A DNA stretch of 64,000 nucleotides from Reticulitermes speratus (GCA_021186555.1 JAJKFL010000002.1:10167001-10231000); one strand, 5' to 3'; positions 52,510 to 63,837 are shown, counted from the stretch's first letter. Program-made: numbers and translations. The notes: generated by a model not told the origin, from the sequence alone.

Positions 52510-52815
52510 CCATGCAGAAGATGGTAAGGTAAAAGTAAATTTCAGCCTAGATCAGGCCTTGAAGGCCCAGACGGGGAGTAGAAGTATAGCTCTACTCTTT
52601 CTTTAACCTCGGCGCTAAATTGGGATGGGTTGTCAACGCCACGCCCCAGCCGCCTTACCCCCGGAAAAAAGACCCTGTGCCCATTGTATAGGAGGCTAGA
52701 TGGGTCTCAGGGTCGGTCTGGACGGGTGCGGAAAATCTCGCCAGCATCGGGATCCCATCCCCGGACCGTCCAGCCCGTAGGGAGTCACTATACCGACTGA
52801 GCTATCCCTGCCCAC
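52510..52815 (-). mobile_element. tRNA-derived SINE, type S4, full copy
   Basis: On -: 'gcagggatagctcagtcggt' (box A), 'gctggacggtccggggatgg' with 'gatccc' (box B region), then body 'ggcggctggggcgtggcgtt' and a tail 'tttacttttaccttacc'. Partial copies at 59.8, 63.5 and 63.9 kb. Confidence 0.82.
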
Positions 52816-52943
52816 ATGCAGAAGATGGTTGTTCTTAGTATACAGGGTTTATTTTGTGTTCTTGGTGACAGTCGCAACTCTACAATATTGCTTTAATATA
52901 CTCGCCATATGAGAACTGTTACCCCGTATTAAGCAGTATTAAT

Positions 52944-54920
52944 TCATTCTGTAGTCTGTCTTACGACAGGTCCGTAGCCTCTTCCAAAGCGAGTTCTCCA
53001 CAGGGTGCGATCTAGTGCTTCCTCTTTCAATTTCCAGTATCTCTTCTTTTCCTTAAGGTCATCCAGTAGCTGCTTACGTCTTCTCCCTCGTCGTCCCGTC
53101 ATTTCTATCCTTCCTTCTAACTTTCCTTCAATCACGTGTTTCAGAAGGCAGTTTCTACGCAAGATGTGACCAATCCAGTTAGCCTTTCTTCTTTTTATTG
53201 TATGTAGGATATTCCTCTCCTCCTTGACTCTGTGTAATACTTCTTCATTTCTCACACGATCGGTCCAACTGATCTTCTCCATTCTTCTCCAGCACCACAT
53301 TTCAAAACTTTCCAGATACTTCTGATCTGCTTTCCGAAGTGTCCACGTTTCAGCACCATACAAAGCTATGCTCCAAACGTAGCACTTTACTAGTTTCTTC
53401 CTTAAATTTAATTCCAGTTTGCTGGTGAAAAGATTTTTCTTCTTGTTGAATGCTGCTTTTGCCATGGCAATTCTCGATTTAATTTCACGTGTACACCTTG
53501 CATCACTTGTTATCATGCTACCCAAATAATTGAAATATTCCACATTCTCCAATTGTTTTTGATCTATCATAATTTTCATTGGGGATGGTTGCCTTGAGAT
53601 TTTCATTACTTTAGTTTTTCCCACATTCATTTCCATTCCATAGCGTCTTCCAATTTCAATTAGTCTATCAATCATGCCCTGTAGCACCTTTTCTTCCCTA
53701 GCCAGTAGCACAAGGTCATCTGCATATTTCACAGTGCGAATTACTTGTCCTCCTATTTTGAAGTCTCCAAACCCTTCAAGAGCTTCCTTGGTAAGGTATT
53801 CGCTGTATAAGTTGAACAGAATCGGTGACAAGCAGCAACCTTGTCTAACTCCTCTTCCAATCTTCACACTTCTCGTCTCCCCTTGGTCCAGTCGTATTTT
53901 GACACTCTGTTCCATGTACAATTTGCTGATCAATCTTCTTTCGCGCCAGTCTATCCCAATTCCTTTTAGGATTTGCATTAATTTGGTCCAGTTGACACGG
54001 TCAAATGCCTTCTGCCAGTCTATGAAGCAAGCACACAATTCCTCATCTATGACCAACGTTCGTTCTGATATTATTCTCAGCATCCCAATTGCATCCCTAG
54101 TTCCTTTTCCTCTTCTAAATCCAAACTGATCTTCTCCAAGTGCATCTTCAATTTTCCTCTCAATCCTTCTTCTAAGTATCCTCGCTACTATCTTTGCTGC
54201 ATGAGCGATGATGCTGATTGTGCGATGGTCGCTGCATTTTGTAGCTTTGGGCTTCTTCTTTAAGGCAATCATTGTAACTTCAATAAAATCTCTGGGCCAT
54301 TCTCCAGTTACATACATGCTGTTGATCATCTGTGTCATTAGCCTTAGACCACCTTCTCCCAACAATTTGAGTACATCCCCAGGTACATCATCATCTCCTG
54401 TAGCCTTCTTATCCCTCATCTCCTTGATAGCTTTTTCCACTTCACTTTGCAAAATATGAGGGCCTTTCTCATCTTCATCTACTTCATCTTCAGGTTCGAC
54501 GTCTAGATGTTCTGGTCGATTAGCTCGATCGTAGAGCTCTGTGATATAATTCTCCCAAATTTGCAATACTCGTCTCTGATTTATTATTATATTGCCTTGA
54601 GAGTCTTCGATGCCAATGTTTTGAATCCCATGGTTTTCTTTCCAACCTAGTTCCTTTGTCTTCATGTACATTAAATCATAACGTCCTATTCTTTGAAATT
54701 CTATGATCTCGTCACATATGCTCTCCAGATATTCCTTCTTGGCGTTGTCCGTGGCTCTTTTCAATTCATTCCTCAGTCTTCTGTAGTTCTTCCGTCCTTC
54801 TTCATTGTTGACATTCTTCCATTTCCTTCGTTCATCCATTTTACTGATCATCTCCTGTGTAATCCATGGCTTTCTTGCTCTCCTCTCGATTAATAGCAAA
54901 CTAAAAACTTGCAGCAACAA
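52944..54920 (-). CDS. LINE reverse transcriptase, long intact ORF (658 codons)
   Basis: Uninterrupted - strand frame from the first ATG at 54,920 to TGA at 52,944. Order: basic linker (KWKNVNNEEGRKNYRRLRNE); RT fingers DDDVPGDVLKLL and KPKATKCSDHRTISIIAHAA; QFGFRRGKGTRDAIGMLRII; CACFIDWQKAFDRVNW; GVRQGCCLSPILFNLYSEYL; catalytic VKYADDLVLLA near residue 400; thumb VEYFNYLGSMIT; C-terminal SIALYGAETWTLRKADQ and RRKANWIGHILRRNCLLKHV; a basic tail GRRGRRRKQ. The apurinic-type endonuclease that normally precedes RT is absent, so the copy is 5' truncated and cannot move alone, yet no stop or shift has accumulated. Different family from R, J and K. Confidence 0.93.
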   Translation of the reverse strand: MLLQVFSLLLIERRARKPWITQEMISKMDERRKWKNVNNEEGRKNYRRLRNELKRATDNAKKEYLESICDEIIEFQRIGRYDLMYMKTKELGWKENHGIQNIGIEDSQGNIIINQRRVLQIWENYITELYDRANRPEHLDVEPEDEVDEDEKGPHILQSEVEKAIKEMRDKKATGDDDVPGDVLKLLGEGGLRLMTQMINSMYVTGEWPRDFIEVTMIALKKKPKATKCSDHRTISIIAHAAKIVARILRRRIERKIEDALGEDQFGFRRGKGTRDAIGMLRIISERTLVIDEELCACFIDWQKAFDRVNWTKLMQILKGIGIDWRERRLISKLYMEQSVKIRLDQGETRSVKIGRGVRQGCCLSPILFNLYSEYLTKEALEGFGDFKIGGQVIRTVKYADDLVLLAREEKVLQGMIDRLIEIGRRYGMEMNVGKTKVMKISRQPSPMKIMIDQKQLENVEYFNYLGSMITSDARCTREIKSRIAMAKAAFNKKKNLFTSKLELNLRKKLVKCYVWSIALYGAETWTLRKADQKYLESFEMWCWRRMEKISWTDRVRNEEVLHRVKEERNILHTIKRRKANWIGHILRRNCLLKHVIEGKLEGRIEMTGRRGRRRKQLLDDLKEKKRYWKLKEEALDRTLWRTRFGRGYGPVVRQTTE

Positions 54921-55311
54921 TGTTGTTTTCAGATCGTTACAGTTTATGTAAACAGTTGAACTGAATGTTAAGTGACTTAAAATCTACGGATAAATGCTGT
55001 CTCATTCCGCGTCCCTTTTTAACAGTTTTTTTTGTCATGTCTTTCAAAGTGCTGTTTTTTTTTCAGTCCCCACCGAAGGTATCTCCACTTTGAAGTAGTG
55101 GTGGGGATTGCGTGGTCAAATGATCCTGAGAGCTATACCGGCGGTAGCATAGCTACTGGCAAAGTCTCCCAAGCCGGGCAGGTCAAGGGTGATGATCCCG
55201 ACAAAGAGAGGTACCCTGGTCCTCCAAGTTGGGGGTTGAGCGTAGGGTTAACAGCCCTACCTCGTAAAAAACCAATTTGTTACGGATACTTTACCACAGC
55301 CTCGGAAGGAT

Positions 55312-55749
55312 TTGGATAAATTGGAGATGACCCGGAGAGGTAGAAGGTTAATGAGAAGAAAGATGGATACAGTACTAGCCACCTGGAGTGTGAGGACTTT
55401 AAAGAGACCAGGAAAGTTGAAGGAAATAAGAGAAGAAATGGATAAGTACGGAGTTAAAATAGGAGCACTGCAAGAAATAAGATGGAAGGGACAAGGAACG
55501 ATAGTGTCAGGGAATCATATTTTGATGTATAGTGGAGGAGACACAGGCAGTAAGGGGGTTGGTTTTCTACTTCATAAGTCTATGAAACCAAATGTAATTA
55601 ATTTTACAGCAACTAATGATAGAATGTGCTCTATGAGATTAAGAGCAAAATTTTTTAATGTTACAATATTCTGTGTGTATGCACCTACGGAGGAGGCAGA
55701 AGAGGAAGAGAATGATGAATTCTACACAAAAATGGAAGAAGAAATTTAA
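55312..55749 (+). pseudogene. LINE endonuclease, N-terminal part
   Basis: Reads VLATWSVRTLKRPGKLKEIR, GALQEIRWKGQG (catalytic glutamate in the QEIRW block), GSKGVGFLLHKSM and FCVYAPTEEAEEEE. This is the first half of an apurinic-endonuclease-like domain that nicks target DNA. The frame is lost in an A/T-rich run near 55,745. Confidence 0.9.
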
Positions 55750-57055
55750 AAAAGTACAAATACATGATGTGAAAATGGTCCTTGGGGACCTTAACGCCAA
55801 AATAGGAAGAGAAGAGGTGTACAGAAGTACAATAGGGAAAGAAAGTTTACATGAAGACAGTAACGATAATGGGTTAAGGTTGATAGACTTTGCAATAGAG
55901 AAGAAGATGATAATTAAATGTAACTGGCAAGCACGGAAAGACATAAAGAAGGAGACCTGGGTATCACCTGATGGCATCACAAGGAATCAAGTAGACCATG
56001 TTATTGTAGATAGACGACATGCTTCAGATATCATGGAGGTTAGTAGCTGCAGAGAGGCGGATGGTTATACAGACCACTATCTAGTCAGAATTAAGTATAG
56101 ACAGAAAATAGATATGGCAAGGACAAGAAAGGAAAGAAGAAGGACGAAACACAACATGGGGAAATTACAAAATAGGGAACAGAGAGAAGAATATAAGAAT
56201 AAGCTTACAGAGATGCTGGAAAATAAGACAGAGTTACTGGAGAAAGGAGAGGTGGAAGCAAAATGGGAAATATTGAGAACCGCCATCAATGAAGTTGCTG
56301 ACAAAATGCTAGGGAAGACAGAACATAAACAGAGAGCACAATGGTACGATGAGGAATGCTCAATACTAATTCAAGAGAGAAATGAAGCAAGGAAAAGAAC
56401 GCTTCAAAAAAAACCACGACAAGCAATGGAGGAATACAGAAAGAAAAGGAGAATAGCAGATAAGATTTGTAGGAAAAAGAAGAGACAGTTTGAGAGGAGT
56501 AGAATAGAAGAATTAGAGGAAATGAAGGACAGAAAAGAGGTGCGGATGTTCTATGAGACAGCAAGAAATTTGAGGAAAGGATTTCAGCCAAGAGCAGTTT
56601 TTTACAAGGATAAGGATGGAAATCTCATCGGAGACCAGCAAAAAATGTTGGAAAGATGGCAGGAGCATTTCTATGAGCTATTAAATGGAAGTGAGGAGGA
56701 AGAAAGAAGAGAAGAAGATACAAATAATGAGGATAGGGAAGAAATTGAAGTGGAGGAGGAAGAAGTATCACCGCCTACACTAGAAGATGTCAGGAATGCA
56801 ATTAAAGCATTAAAAAATAATAAAGCAGCAAGGGAAAATGGTATTGAGTCGGAGTTGTTGAAGTACGGTGGAGAAGGAGTAGAGAAGGCTGTACATGAAC
56901 TAATTATGGAGGTGTGTAAGAAAGAAGAAATGCCCAGCGATTGGAGAAAGGGAATAATCTGCCCTATCTATAAGAAAGGGAATAAATCAATATGTGGTAA
57001 CTATCGTGGATTACATTACTGGATGGAACATATAAGGTGTTCAGTAAGATTTTAG
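55746..57055 (+). pseudogene. LINE endonuclease end, linker and RT start
   Basis: Continues in the next frame: VLGDLNAKIG, NGLRLIDFAIEKKMI, NQVDHVIVDRRH, ADGYTDHYLVRIKY with the catalytic histidine, so the endonuclease is otherwise complete. A long basic, coiled-coil-like linker (KKRRIADKICRKKKRQFERS) leads to the RT fingers MPSDWRKGIICPIYKKGNKS and NYRG, where a one-base loss shifts the frame. Confidence 0.9.
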
Positions 57056-57129
57056 CCACAAGACTGGAACCCTGGATAGAAGGAATATTGGGAGATTACC
57101 AAGCATGATTTAGAAAGCAGCGATCGACT

Positions 57130-58300
57130 ATGGACCAGATATTTTTAATACGACAAGTACTAGAAAAGTTTTATGAGTATGATAAACAGCTTTATCGGAT
57201 ATACGTTGATTTTAAACAAGCATATGATAGTTTAAATAGAAGGAAGATCTATCAGATCATGAAAGAATTTAGAATCCCACAGAAATTGGTCAGTCTGACA
57301 GAAATGACCATGAAAACCACAGTACGAGTATGTAAGGTAAGGATGGCACAAGGTACAACAAAGGAGTTCTTAGTTTAAAAATGTCTAAGACACGGAGATG
57401 TGCTGTCTGCGTTGCTCTTCAATTTAGCGCTGGAGAAAGTGGTTCGACAATTGCCCATCAACCCGGAAGGAACAATATTGAATAGACAAGCACAAGTAGT
57501 AACATATGCTGACGATGTAGCAAAAATTGCAAGGAACAAAAGAGCACTTGAAGAGAACTTTGCCCTGTTGGAAGAGAAAGCACGGGATTTAGGATTAGAA
57601 GTAAACAGAAGTAAAGCAAAATTTATGAAGTTGAGAGAAGCTGGAGAAGTCAGAGGAGAAGCAACAGTAAGGTTAAAAGGGAAAGAATATCAGAGAGTGG
57701 AAGTATTTAAATACTTAGGCTCGATCATGACGGAAGATAACAAGACGTCAGTAGAAATTCAAGAAAGGATCGCAAGTGGAAATAGATGTTATTATTCCAT
57801 GCAAAATATGCTCAAGTCCAAAAATGTCAGCAGAAATACTAAAATAAGAATTTACACAACGATACTCAGACCGATAGTTATGTACGGCTCAGAATCATGG
57901 GTAATGACCGTGAGAGAAGAAGAATTGCTGTTAAGATGGGAAAGGAAAATCTTAAGAAAGTTATTTGGAGCAACGAACGATAAAGATGGTTGGAGAATGA
58001 GGACAAATATAGACATACAAGAATTGTTCAAACAACCAGATACAGTTGTGACAATTAAGAAGGGGAGAATAAGGTGGGCAGGTCATGTCCAGAGAATGCC
58101 GGAAACAAGGAGTGTTAAGAAAGTCTTTTTTAGGAAAACCTGATGGGAGAAGGAGAAGAGGTAGACCCAGGAAAAGATGGCTAGATGACTTAGAGGAGGA
58201 CCTCAGAAAGCTAGGAGTTAAAGGATGGAGAAGGAAGGCTGAGGACCAAGAGGAATGGAGGCATGTGGTCAAGAAGGCCGAGGCCCTACATGGGCTGTAG
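57130..58300 (+). pseudogene. LINE reverse transcriptase palm, thumb and C-terminus
   Basis: Palm YRIYVDFKQAYDSLNRRKIY, catalytic VVTYADDVAKIARNKRALEE, thumb VEVFKYLGSIMTEDN, then TTILRPIVMYGSESWVMTVR and GRIRWAGHVQRMPETR. A frame change near 58,130 precedes GRPRKRWLDDLEEDLRKLGV and stop at 58,298-58,300. A stop interrupts the frame at 57,376 (expected glycine/arginine-rich GLRQGD block). Confidence 0.9.
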
Positions 58301-58324
58301 CGCCGACCAGAAGAAGAAGAAGTT

Positions 58325-59190
58325 TTTTTTAAGTAAAGGATTTACAACACCGAATTTGCAGCAAAGGTAACACAACGATTTACCATCTCATTCGATCACG
58401 CCATGACCTAATGTTCACCGTGCTTTAACCCTTATGTTACTGTTCACACTCAGGTGAATGATGCTGTTCGATAATGCCACTTTGCGCATACACACATATA
58501 TATTTATATATACAAAGGTTAGTGTTTTAAAAGACAAGGCATCCATAGCTTGCTCTACACGTCAGTTAACTTTTCGTCACATCAAAATGAAATGCAACAG
58601 AACACTCATTCTCCCCACAGCGATGTGACTAGCAATGACATATGAGTGTTTAAGTTCACTTAAGTACATGGCCTTGAGCTGGTTTAATTTAATTTGTTTG
58701 TTTGTTTGTTTGTTGTACCAATGCTGAATGGATGGAAAAACACGCCATATGAAAGCACGAAACGGCGTACCTTCAAATGTTTAAAGTCTTAAGCCACAAC
58801 TTAATGCTCTCCGACAAGTCTTTGCTTTTAATGTGCGAAAAATAACAGAGCTAGGTATATTAGTATCAGTTCATTGACATGACATATGTGACAGTTTGTC
58901 ACCATTAGATGGTTAGTTTAAATATATATATTCTTATTCGTCTTAACTCATATCGTGTATTTACAGTAGAGCTATGCATTCAGTCAATGTTGTGACTGCC
59001 GATAACAGAGCCAGCGCGGTCTAAGGCGTCTGAGAATTCGAATACTGGTACTTTGGGTTGGCATGCCACTTGGGGTGTCGATGTTCTGCGTTCTTTCTGT
59101 GTTGGTTTTGTCTTGTATACTTAACCTCCTTTATGTAGGTCTGTTTGATCGAATATAGACTTGATGCTCATTTGTTTTTCTTGTAGTTGG
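58325..59190. other. Intergenic, nothing recognised
   Basis: A (TTTG)n run at about 58,696-58,714. No gene or RNA seen; 'gcgcggtctaaggcgtctga' near 59,015 faintly resembles a tRNA-type SINE box A. Confidence 0.5.
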
Positions 59191-59194
59191 TTAT

Positions 59195-59525
59195 GGATTA
59201 TGTCCTCAGACGTTTAATTCTCTCAAAATATTTTTTGGATTATGTCCTCAGACGTTTAATTCTCTCAAAATTTTTTGGATTATGTCCTCAGACGTTAAAT
59301 TTTCTCAAAATATTTTTGGCTTATGTCCTCAGACGTTTAATTCTCTCAAAATATTTTTAGATTTTGTCCTCAGACGTTTAATTCTCTCAAAATATTTTTG
59401 GATTTTGTCCTCAGACGTTTAATTCTCTCAAAATATTTTTGGATTTTGTCCTCAGGCTTTTAATTCTCTCCAAATATTTTTGGATTATGTCCTCAGACGT
59501 TTAATTCTCTCAAAATATTTTATCA
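59195..59525. repeat. Minisatellite, 40-43 bp unit, eight copies
   Basis: Unit 'ggattatgtcctcagacgtt' plus 'taattctctcaaaatatttt'. Copies differ by single bases and T-run length, so the array is young. Confidence 0.93.
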
Positions 59526-59764
59526 GATTCTACAATTGAAAATGTCGTTATTTGTTACAGTTAATTTCATTTCATACTGTGTTGAAACAACAATGAACAA
59601 TAAACTTTTAAGTTAATCGATTCTTCTTTACTGCCTTTCGCGACATTTAAGATATTTCGTAGAAATGTTTGCGTAATTTATTTTCCATTTAACGCTTTTA
59701 AATTTGAGTGTGCATACCCAGAGAGATAAATATGCTTTAAATTAACGTTGTAAAAGTGTCACAT

Positions 59765-59832
59765 GGCATTGGAGGAACAGGGGGAGTAGAGTTATAGCTC
59801 TACCAACGGTTAACCTCGGCACTAGATGGGGG
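59765..59832 (-). mobile_element. SINE S4, 3' fragment
   Basis: On + 'gagtagagttatagctctac' and 'taacctcggcactagatggg' match the S4 body at 52.6 kb. Confidence 0.65.
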
Positions 59833-59834
59833 TG

Positions 59835-60278
59835 TGTGAAATGAATGCTGTAGGTTGACCTAAATGACTTCAATATTTAATGGCATGTATCAGAACCTTT
59901 ATTTTAAAAGTCAGGAATTACAATGGACGGGTATATCAAATCGAAATTCGCCCTGCGGTGTACGCACCAAATACCAATGTAATCCAAGTACACAAACCAC
60001 TTTCTGAGATGAAATCTGCGGACAGACACTAGTCCTTATTCGTTCATTGTGTGCAAAGATTTCTAACTCCTCCCTCTAGATCTTAATATCGTTTCTCACC
60101 AACCATTTAGTCGTTTCTAAGGAGATACTTTTGTACCGCCTAACAAGAAAACATCACATGACTGGGAAACAAATATCACTGACGAGCTACACAAGCGGGA
60201 TAAATCTGATGACGCCATGTTACAGGGTCCAGGTCTTTCGTTGAACTTTGATCCGTAAGCAGCCAGGGCAGACAGATA
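59835..60278. other. Intergenic, nothing recognised
   Basis: No coding or repeat signal identified. Confidence 0.5.
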
Positions 60279-60279
60279 T

Positions 60280-60362
60280 ACAGGATGGCACAAAAGTCAC
60301 TTGACACTAGAGGCAGCATGTTCTAAACATCGAGAGTCAAGTGGCTTATGCGCCACTCTGTA
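60280..60362. mobile_element. Small MITE with ~30-bp terminal inverted repeats
   Basis: Left acaggatggcacaaaagtca plus 'cttgac' mirrors right 'gtcaagtggcttatgcgcca' plus 'ctctgt'. TA-type flanks (tata, tatt) suggest a Tc1/mariner-related element. The centre contains 'agaggcagcatgttct'. Confidence 0.7.
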
Positions 60363-60364
60363 TT

Positions 60365-61210
60365 AAGTTCCTCGCCTCTCTGCATGTGATTATTTATACA
60401 CGGATTAAACATGAAAATAAAACAAACAAGGTCATGCCTAGCCCCTCCACCTCCCAAAGTAGTTTAACAGATATTTAATTTTTAAATCTGTCCACTTTAA
60501 TTGCCAAATCGGTTTCGTGGTCTGGTAATGGAATGGTCCTAGGTCAATCTCCGAAACATTTTTCTCGCTACCATACCAATAAAGACGGTGTTTATGTGAA
60601 GCAGGAAGCAGAGACTAAAGTTATATATACATCATTCCTTTTATGCTCTTTATCATTCTGGGTACCTTACTGGTGCTATCTTCGTTTGCAGCTGAAAAAA
60701 TATATTATTGGAAAGCTAATCACAAAAAAAAAATAATGTTTCTTTTATTATTTCATCATACTGCAGTATATTTCGAATTAAAGTTTGCTACTTAATTCCT
60801 TTATACTTATTTATATTTATATTCATATTTATACTATATTCCTTTAAACTTTATACATTGTGTACAAATTGTTTCCAATAACAAGAAGTTTGTTTCCACT
60901 AACAATTAACTTTATTTCTGCGTGAGGCAATACAGACCATTTAGTCCAACAAACAAAGACTCGGTTCCTAATCAAATTTTTAAGATAAGAACCAACTTAA
61001 AATCTGTCCGTTTTAGTATCTGAAACACAACAGGAATGAATCACCTTAAGATTCAAATTCTTACTGTAGGCACGATGGAAACCCCGTTTGACATGACTAC
61101 GGGGGAGAAAACTTGTAAAATTATTGTTTAATACGTGGAAGTGTTTAGCAATTGGGTAAGCAAACAAGACAAAGAAAGACTTTCAAAAATGTAGACTACA
61201 ATTCCCTTAT
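60365..61210. other. Intergenic, nothing recognised
   Basis: AT-rich sequence, no feature. Confidence 0.5.
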
Positions 61211-61461
61211 TGTGAACCATTTGTTTCTTGGACTTTGTCCATCTTCGGTCAGTGGACTGAGTTGTCCGGTTATTGAGACTAGTTTAATCAACAGGAACCA
61301 CCTGAGTAGGCCTGAAGACGGAAGAAGAACCATCTTCCGAAACGTAGCGAATTTTAGATTTTATATATTTATATTTTACATTTGTTATATTTTTTATATT
61401 TTATATTTTATTCACATCAAAGACGATGGAGAAAGTCCAAGAAAGAAACAAGTGGTTCACA
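61211..61461. mobile_element. Inverted-repeat element with hammerhead-like core
   Basis: Arms 61,211-61,243 ('gtgaaccatttgtttcttgg' ...) and 61,425-61,461 (reverse complement with a 4-base insertion) enclose 181 bases. Inside, on +, CTGAAGA (61,312-61,318), one base, stem II GGAAG/CTTCC, GAAAC (61,339-61,343). Stem III and stem I are poor (A where U16.1 is needed), so this copy is not expected to cleave. Confidence 0.5.
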
Positions 61462-61534
61462 ATCGTATACCATCGTCAAAACCTTTTAGAATTCAATTAC
61501 ATTTCCCTTAATCTCCTTACGATCTTCGTTTCTT

Positions 61535-61685
61535 ATGAGTGCATCTTCTGCAGTGTGGCCTGGTAGATAGGAACCAACGTTTCGGAACAACATATTGCCA
61601 CCGTGTTAAGGTAGCAACAGCATGTTCAAAAACATTGATACCCACCTACAGAAACTTCAGGCGTCACATCTCAAAAGACCTCGGA
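61535..61685. repeat. Dispersed hairpin repeat family A
   Basis: Landmarks 'ggtagataggaaccaacgtt', 'tcggaacaacatattgccac', 'caacagcatgttcaaaaaca' and 'cgtcacatctcaaaagacc' follow the family order. Confidence 0.6.
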
Positions 61686-61689
61686 TTTC

Positions 61690-62310
61690 ATAATCCAATT
61701 TTATTTATATTAAGAGAAACTTATTTTAATATCTCAAGTGATTGTTAATATTTTCAAGTCTTGTTGTAATTATACGTGCCACCTCTTCTGTTTATGTGTT
61801 TCTTATGAGTTTCACGATAAATCCTGATTATTCCCCTAAACAACATTAATCGCTCGGTCTTTTTCATGGGCACGAATTGCGCTCTCCATGAGGTAGGAAA
61901 TGACGTGTTTTATGTAATTTACACGAAAGTGGCCCTGAAATGAATGCTAAGTAGTTAGAGCATTTCAGTATTTCAGAGCTTTAGTTTGTTGGATTCACCT
62001 ATGTTTACTTTAGACGGATTTCGTCAATAACCTGTGCGATGATTTACATAAATGATTTATATTTGCAGTATATTACTACCCAACAAGTTAACGTTGTCGG
62101 TGTGATAATGTGAAGTAAGAGGAGATGTCGAGGTGTTAATGCATATAGACGTGCGTGACAAGAGAGCGACCCAAATGCTAATCGTGTTTGTCTTATTACG
62201 AGTAGTTCACACATGGCATAATTTCACACCTGAGTGACTGCTCAAGTTCGAGGATTCGGCGAATCTTAACCTTTTAAAGCAGGGTGGTAATTACGTGTAC
62301 CACCTGCTTT
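61690..62310. other. Intergenic, nothing recognised
   Basis: No coding or repeat signal identified. Confidence 0.5.
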
Positions 62311-62311
62311 A

Positions 62312-62580
62312 ATATTGAGGCACTGCGCTACAAGCCGGGAGGTCGCGAGTTCGATTCCCGATGGGGTTATTCGTATTTGTCATTGACATAATCCTTCCGA
62401 TTGCACTATGGCTCTGAGGTCGACTCAGACTCTCACAGCAATGAGTAGGAGGGATATTTTTGGGGGGTAAAGGCGGCCGGTGCATAGGTCTGACAATCCT
62501 ATCACCTTCATGTGCTGATTATCTAGAAATTCCGGGAGCCTTAATCTCCTGGAGCCCTCAGGGCCTACATGTGTTTCTGC
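62312..62580 (+). mobile_element. tRNA-derived SINE, type S1, second copy
   Basis: 'ttgaggcactgcgctacaag' and box B 'gtcgcgagttcgattcccg' match the - strand copy at 24.9-25.2 kb; body 'aaaggcggccggtgcatagg' agrees. The first bases of the tRNA-like head are replaced, so the 5' end is truncated. Confidence 0.8.
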
Positions 62581-63440
62581 GCGAATCGCGAGCGTAATTT
62601 GCTGAACACGTACCGAGGCTACAAACTTTGCCAGCATAAGTTGTATAGGACACTGAAACAAGAATATGCCTTATACTTCTGCAGTAGCTTTTTGAGGTAA
62701 TTGAATAGGAGTGAACGCGAGAAAATTGATTCGCTATACGTACATTTCCTGTTTACATTTTCCCTGACAGTCGTAACCAATGAAACTGGTCGTACGACAA
62801 AGCAGACGTCGTTGTTGGCCTATGTTTACGGTCAGCCACAAACCGGTGACCCCGTCCGAAAACCAGAGGTCAAGTTACATTTAACAGTAGCTATTGGAAT
62901 AAGAGTAGCTTCCACCACCGGTCAAATTACTTGTTTATAAACTGTTGACTGTCTGAATCAGGCATTTCTAAACGACAACAGGGCTACGTTGGGCATGTCA
63001 TGTGACGTGCATGACAGCGATCAGAAATGCGTACAAAATTTGGTCCGAATGATTGAGTTGAAGCACCCTCCTGGAAGATCCACGGATAGGAAAATAATAT
63101 TAAAACAGAAAGTGTAAAAATAAGTTGTGAGCTCGTGGACTAGATTCGCCTACTTGAAGAAGTGGTCTGGTGACGGTTGCTTGTGCAAATGATAATGGGC
63201 TTTGGGGTTTCAAAAAAGGCGTGGAATTTCTTTAGTATTTGATCGATTACTGCCTTCTCAAGAAGGACTGTGCTCCATTGAATTAATTCCTGTAGGAATA
63301 TCGACATTAGACACTGCTTGTGATATTTCCTCCATGCTTAACCAAGCATCACGCAATGAACACGTATGGAAGAGTGTAGGTTCAGCTCCACTTATTTTTA
63401 TCCTCGGCATTATATGAAAGATTAATGGCCAGTTTCATGT
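62580..63440. other. Intergenic, nothing recognised
   Basis: Open frames of 79 codons (62,701) and 71 codons (63,202) on + match no family I know. Not called. Confidence 0.5.
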
Positions 63441-63622
63441 TCCAACCTCTTTGCTATCGGGGATGGGGCTCCCTATGGCGATTGGATAAGAAACTGTGTG
63501 TTCCCCAAGTCCTGTGTTCGCGGTGGTGCAGAAAGAAATCTCTGCTCCGATCAAGAATTAAAATCCCGTTTCCCCGGCCGTCCAGCCCGTAGCGTTGTTT
63601 CTACACTGACCTAGCCCGGTTC
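63440..63622 (-). mobile_element. SINE S4, head-containing copy
   Basis: On -: 'gctaggtcagtgtagaaaca' (box A, mutated), 'gctacgggctggacggccgg' and 'gggaaacgggattt' correspond to the S4 head at 52.7-52.8 kb. Confidence 0.65.
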
Positions 63623-63837
63623 ATACTACTTGTATCTAATATTTAGTATTATAGTGTTATTACTTCAATAGTTACTATAGACAGTAGAATATTTTGAGCT
63701 CCACGACGACATCAACACCACGAATACCTTTCGGTTTCAATTCGAAGTCTTCGGTCTGACCGAATGAGTGATACATCAGTAGCATTTAACGCAAATTGCT
63801 TGGTTTAATAACACTGGTCGAAGATTACCACTGCAGC

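Larger units (their letters stand above)
55060..58322 (+). mobile_element. Near full-length LINE (EN + RT), decayed
   Basis: 5' UTR from about 55,060 ('gtccccaccgaaggtatctc'), then endonuclease and RT, ending in a (GAA)n tail at 58,307-58,321. T runs flank both ends (about 55,044-55,054 and 58,322-58,330), which could be the target duplication. Lesions: frame change near 55,745, one-base loss near 57,009, stops at 57,106 and 57,376, frame change near 58,130. RTE-like in its C-terminal block RIRWAGHVQRMPETR, related to but distinct from family R. Confidence 0.92.

Noticed and set aside
55639-55980. - strand frames opposite the LINE (also 53,674-54,129 + opposite the - LINE)
   Set aside because: Antisense shadows of real reverse-transcriptase coding sequence.
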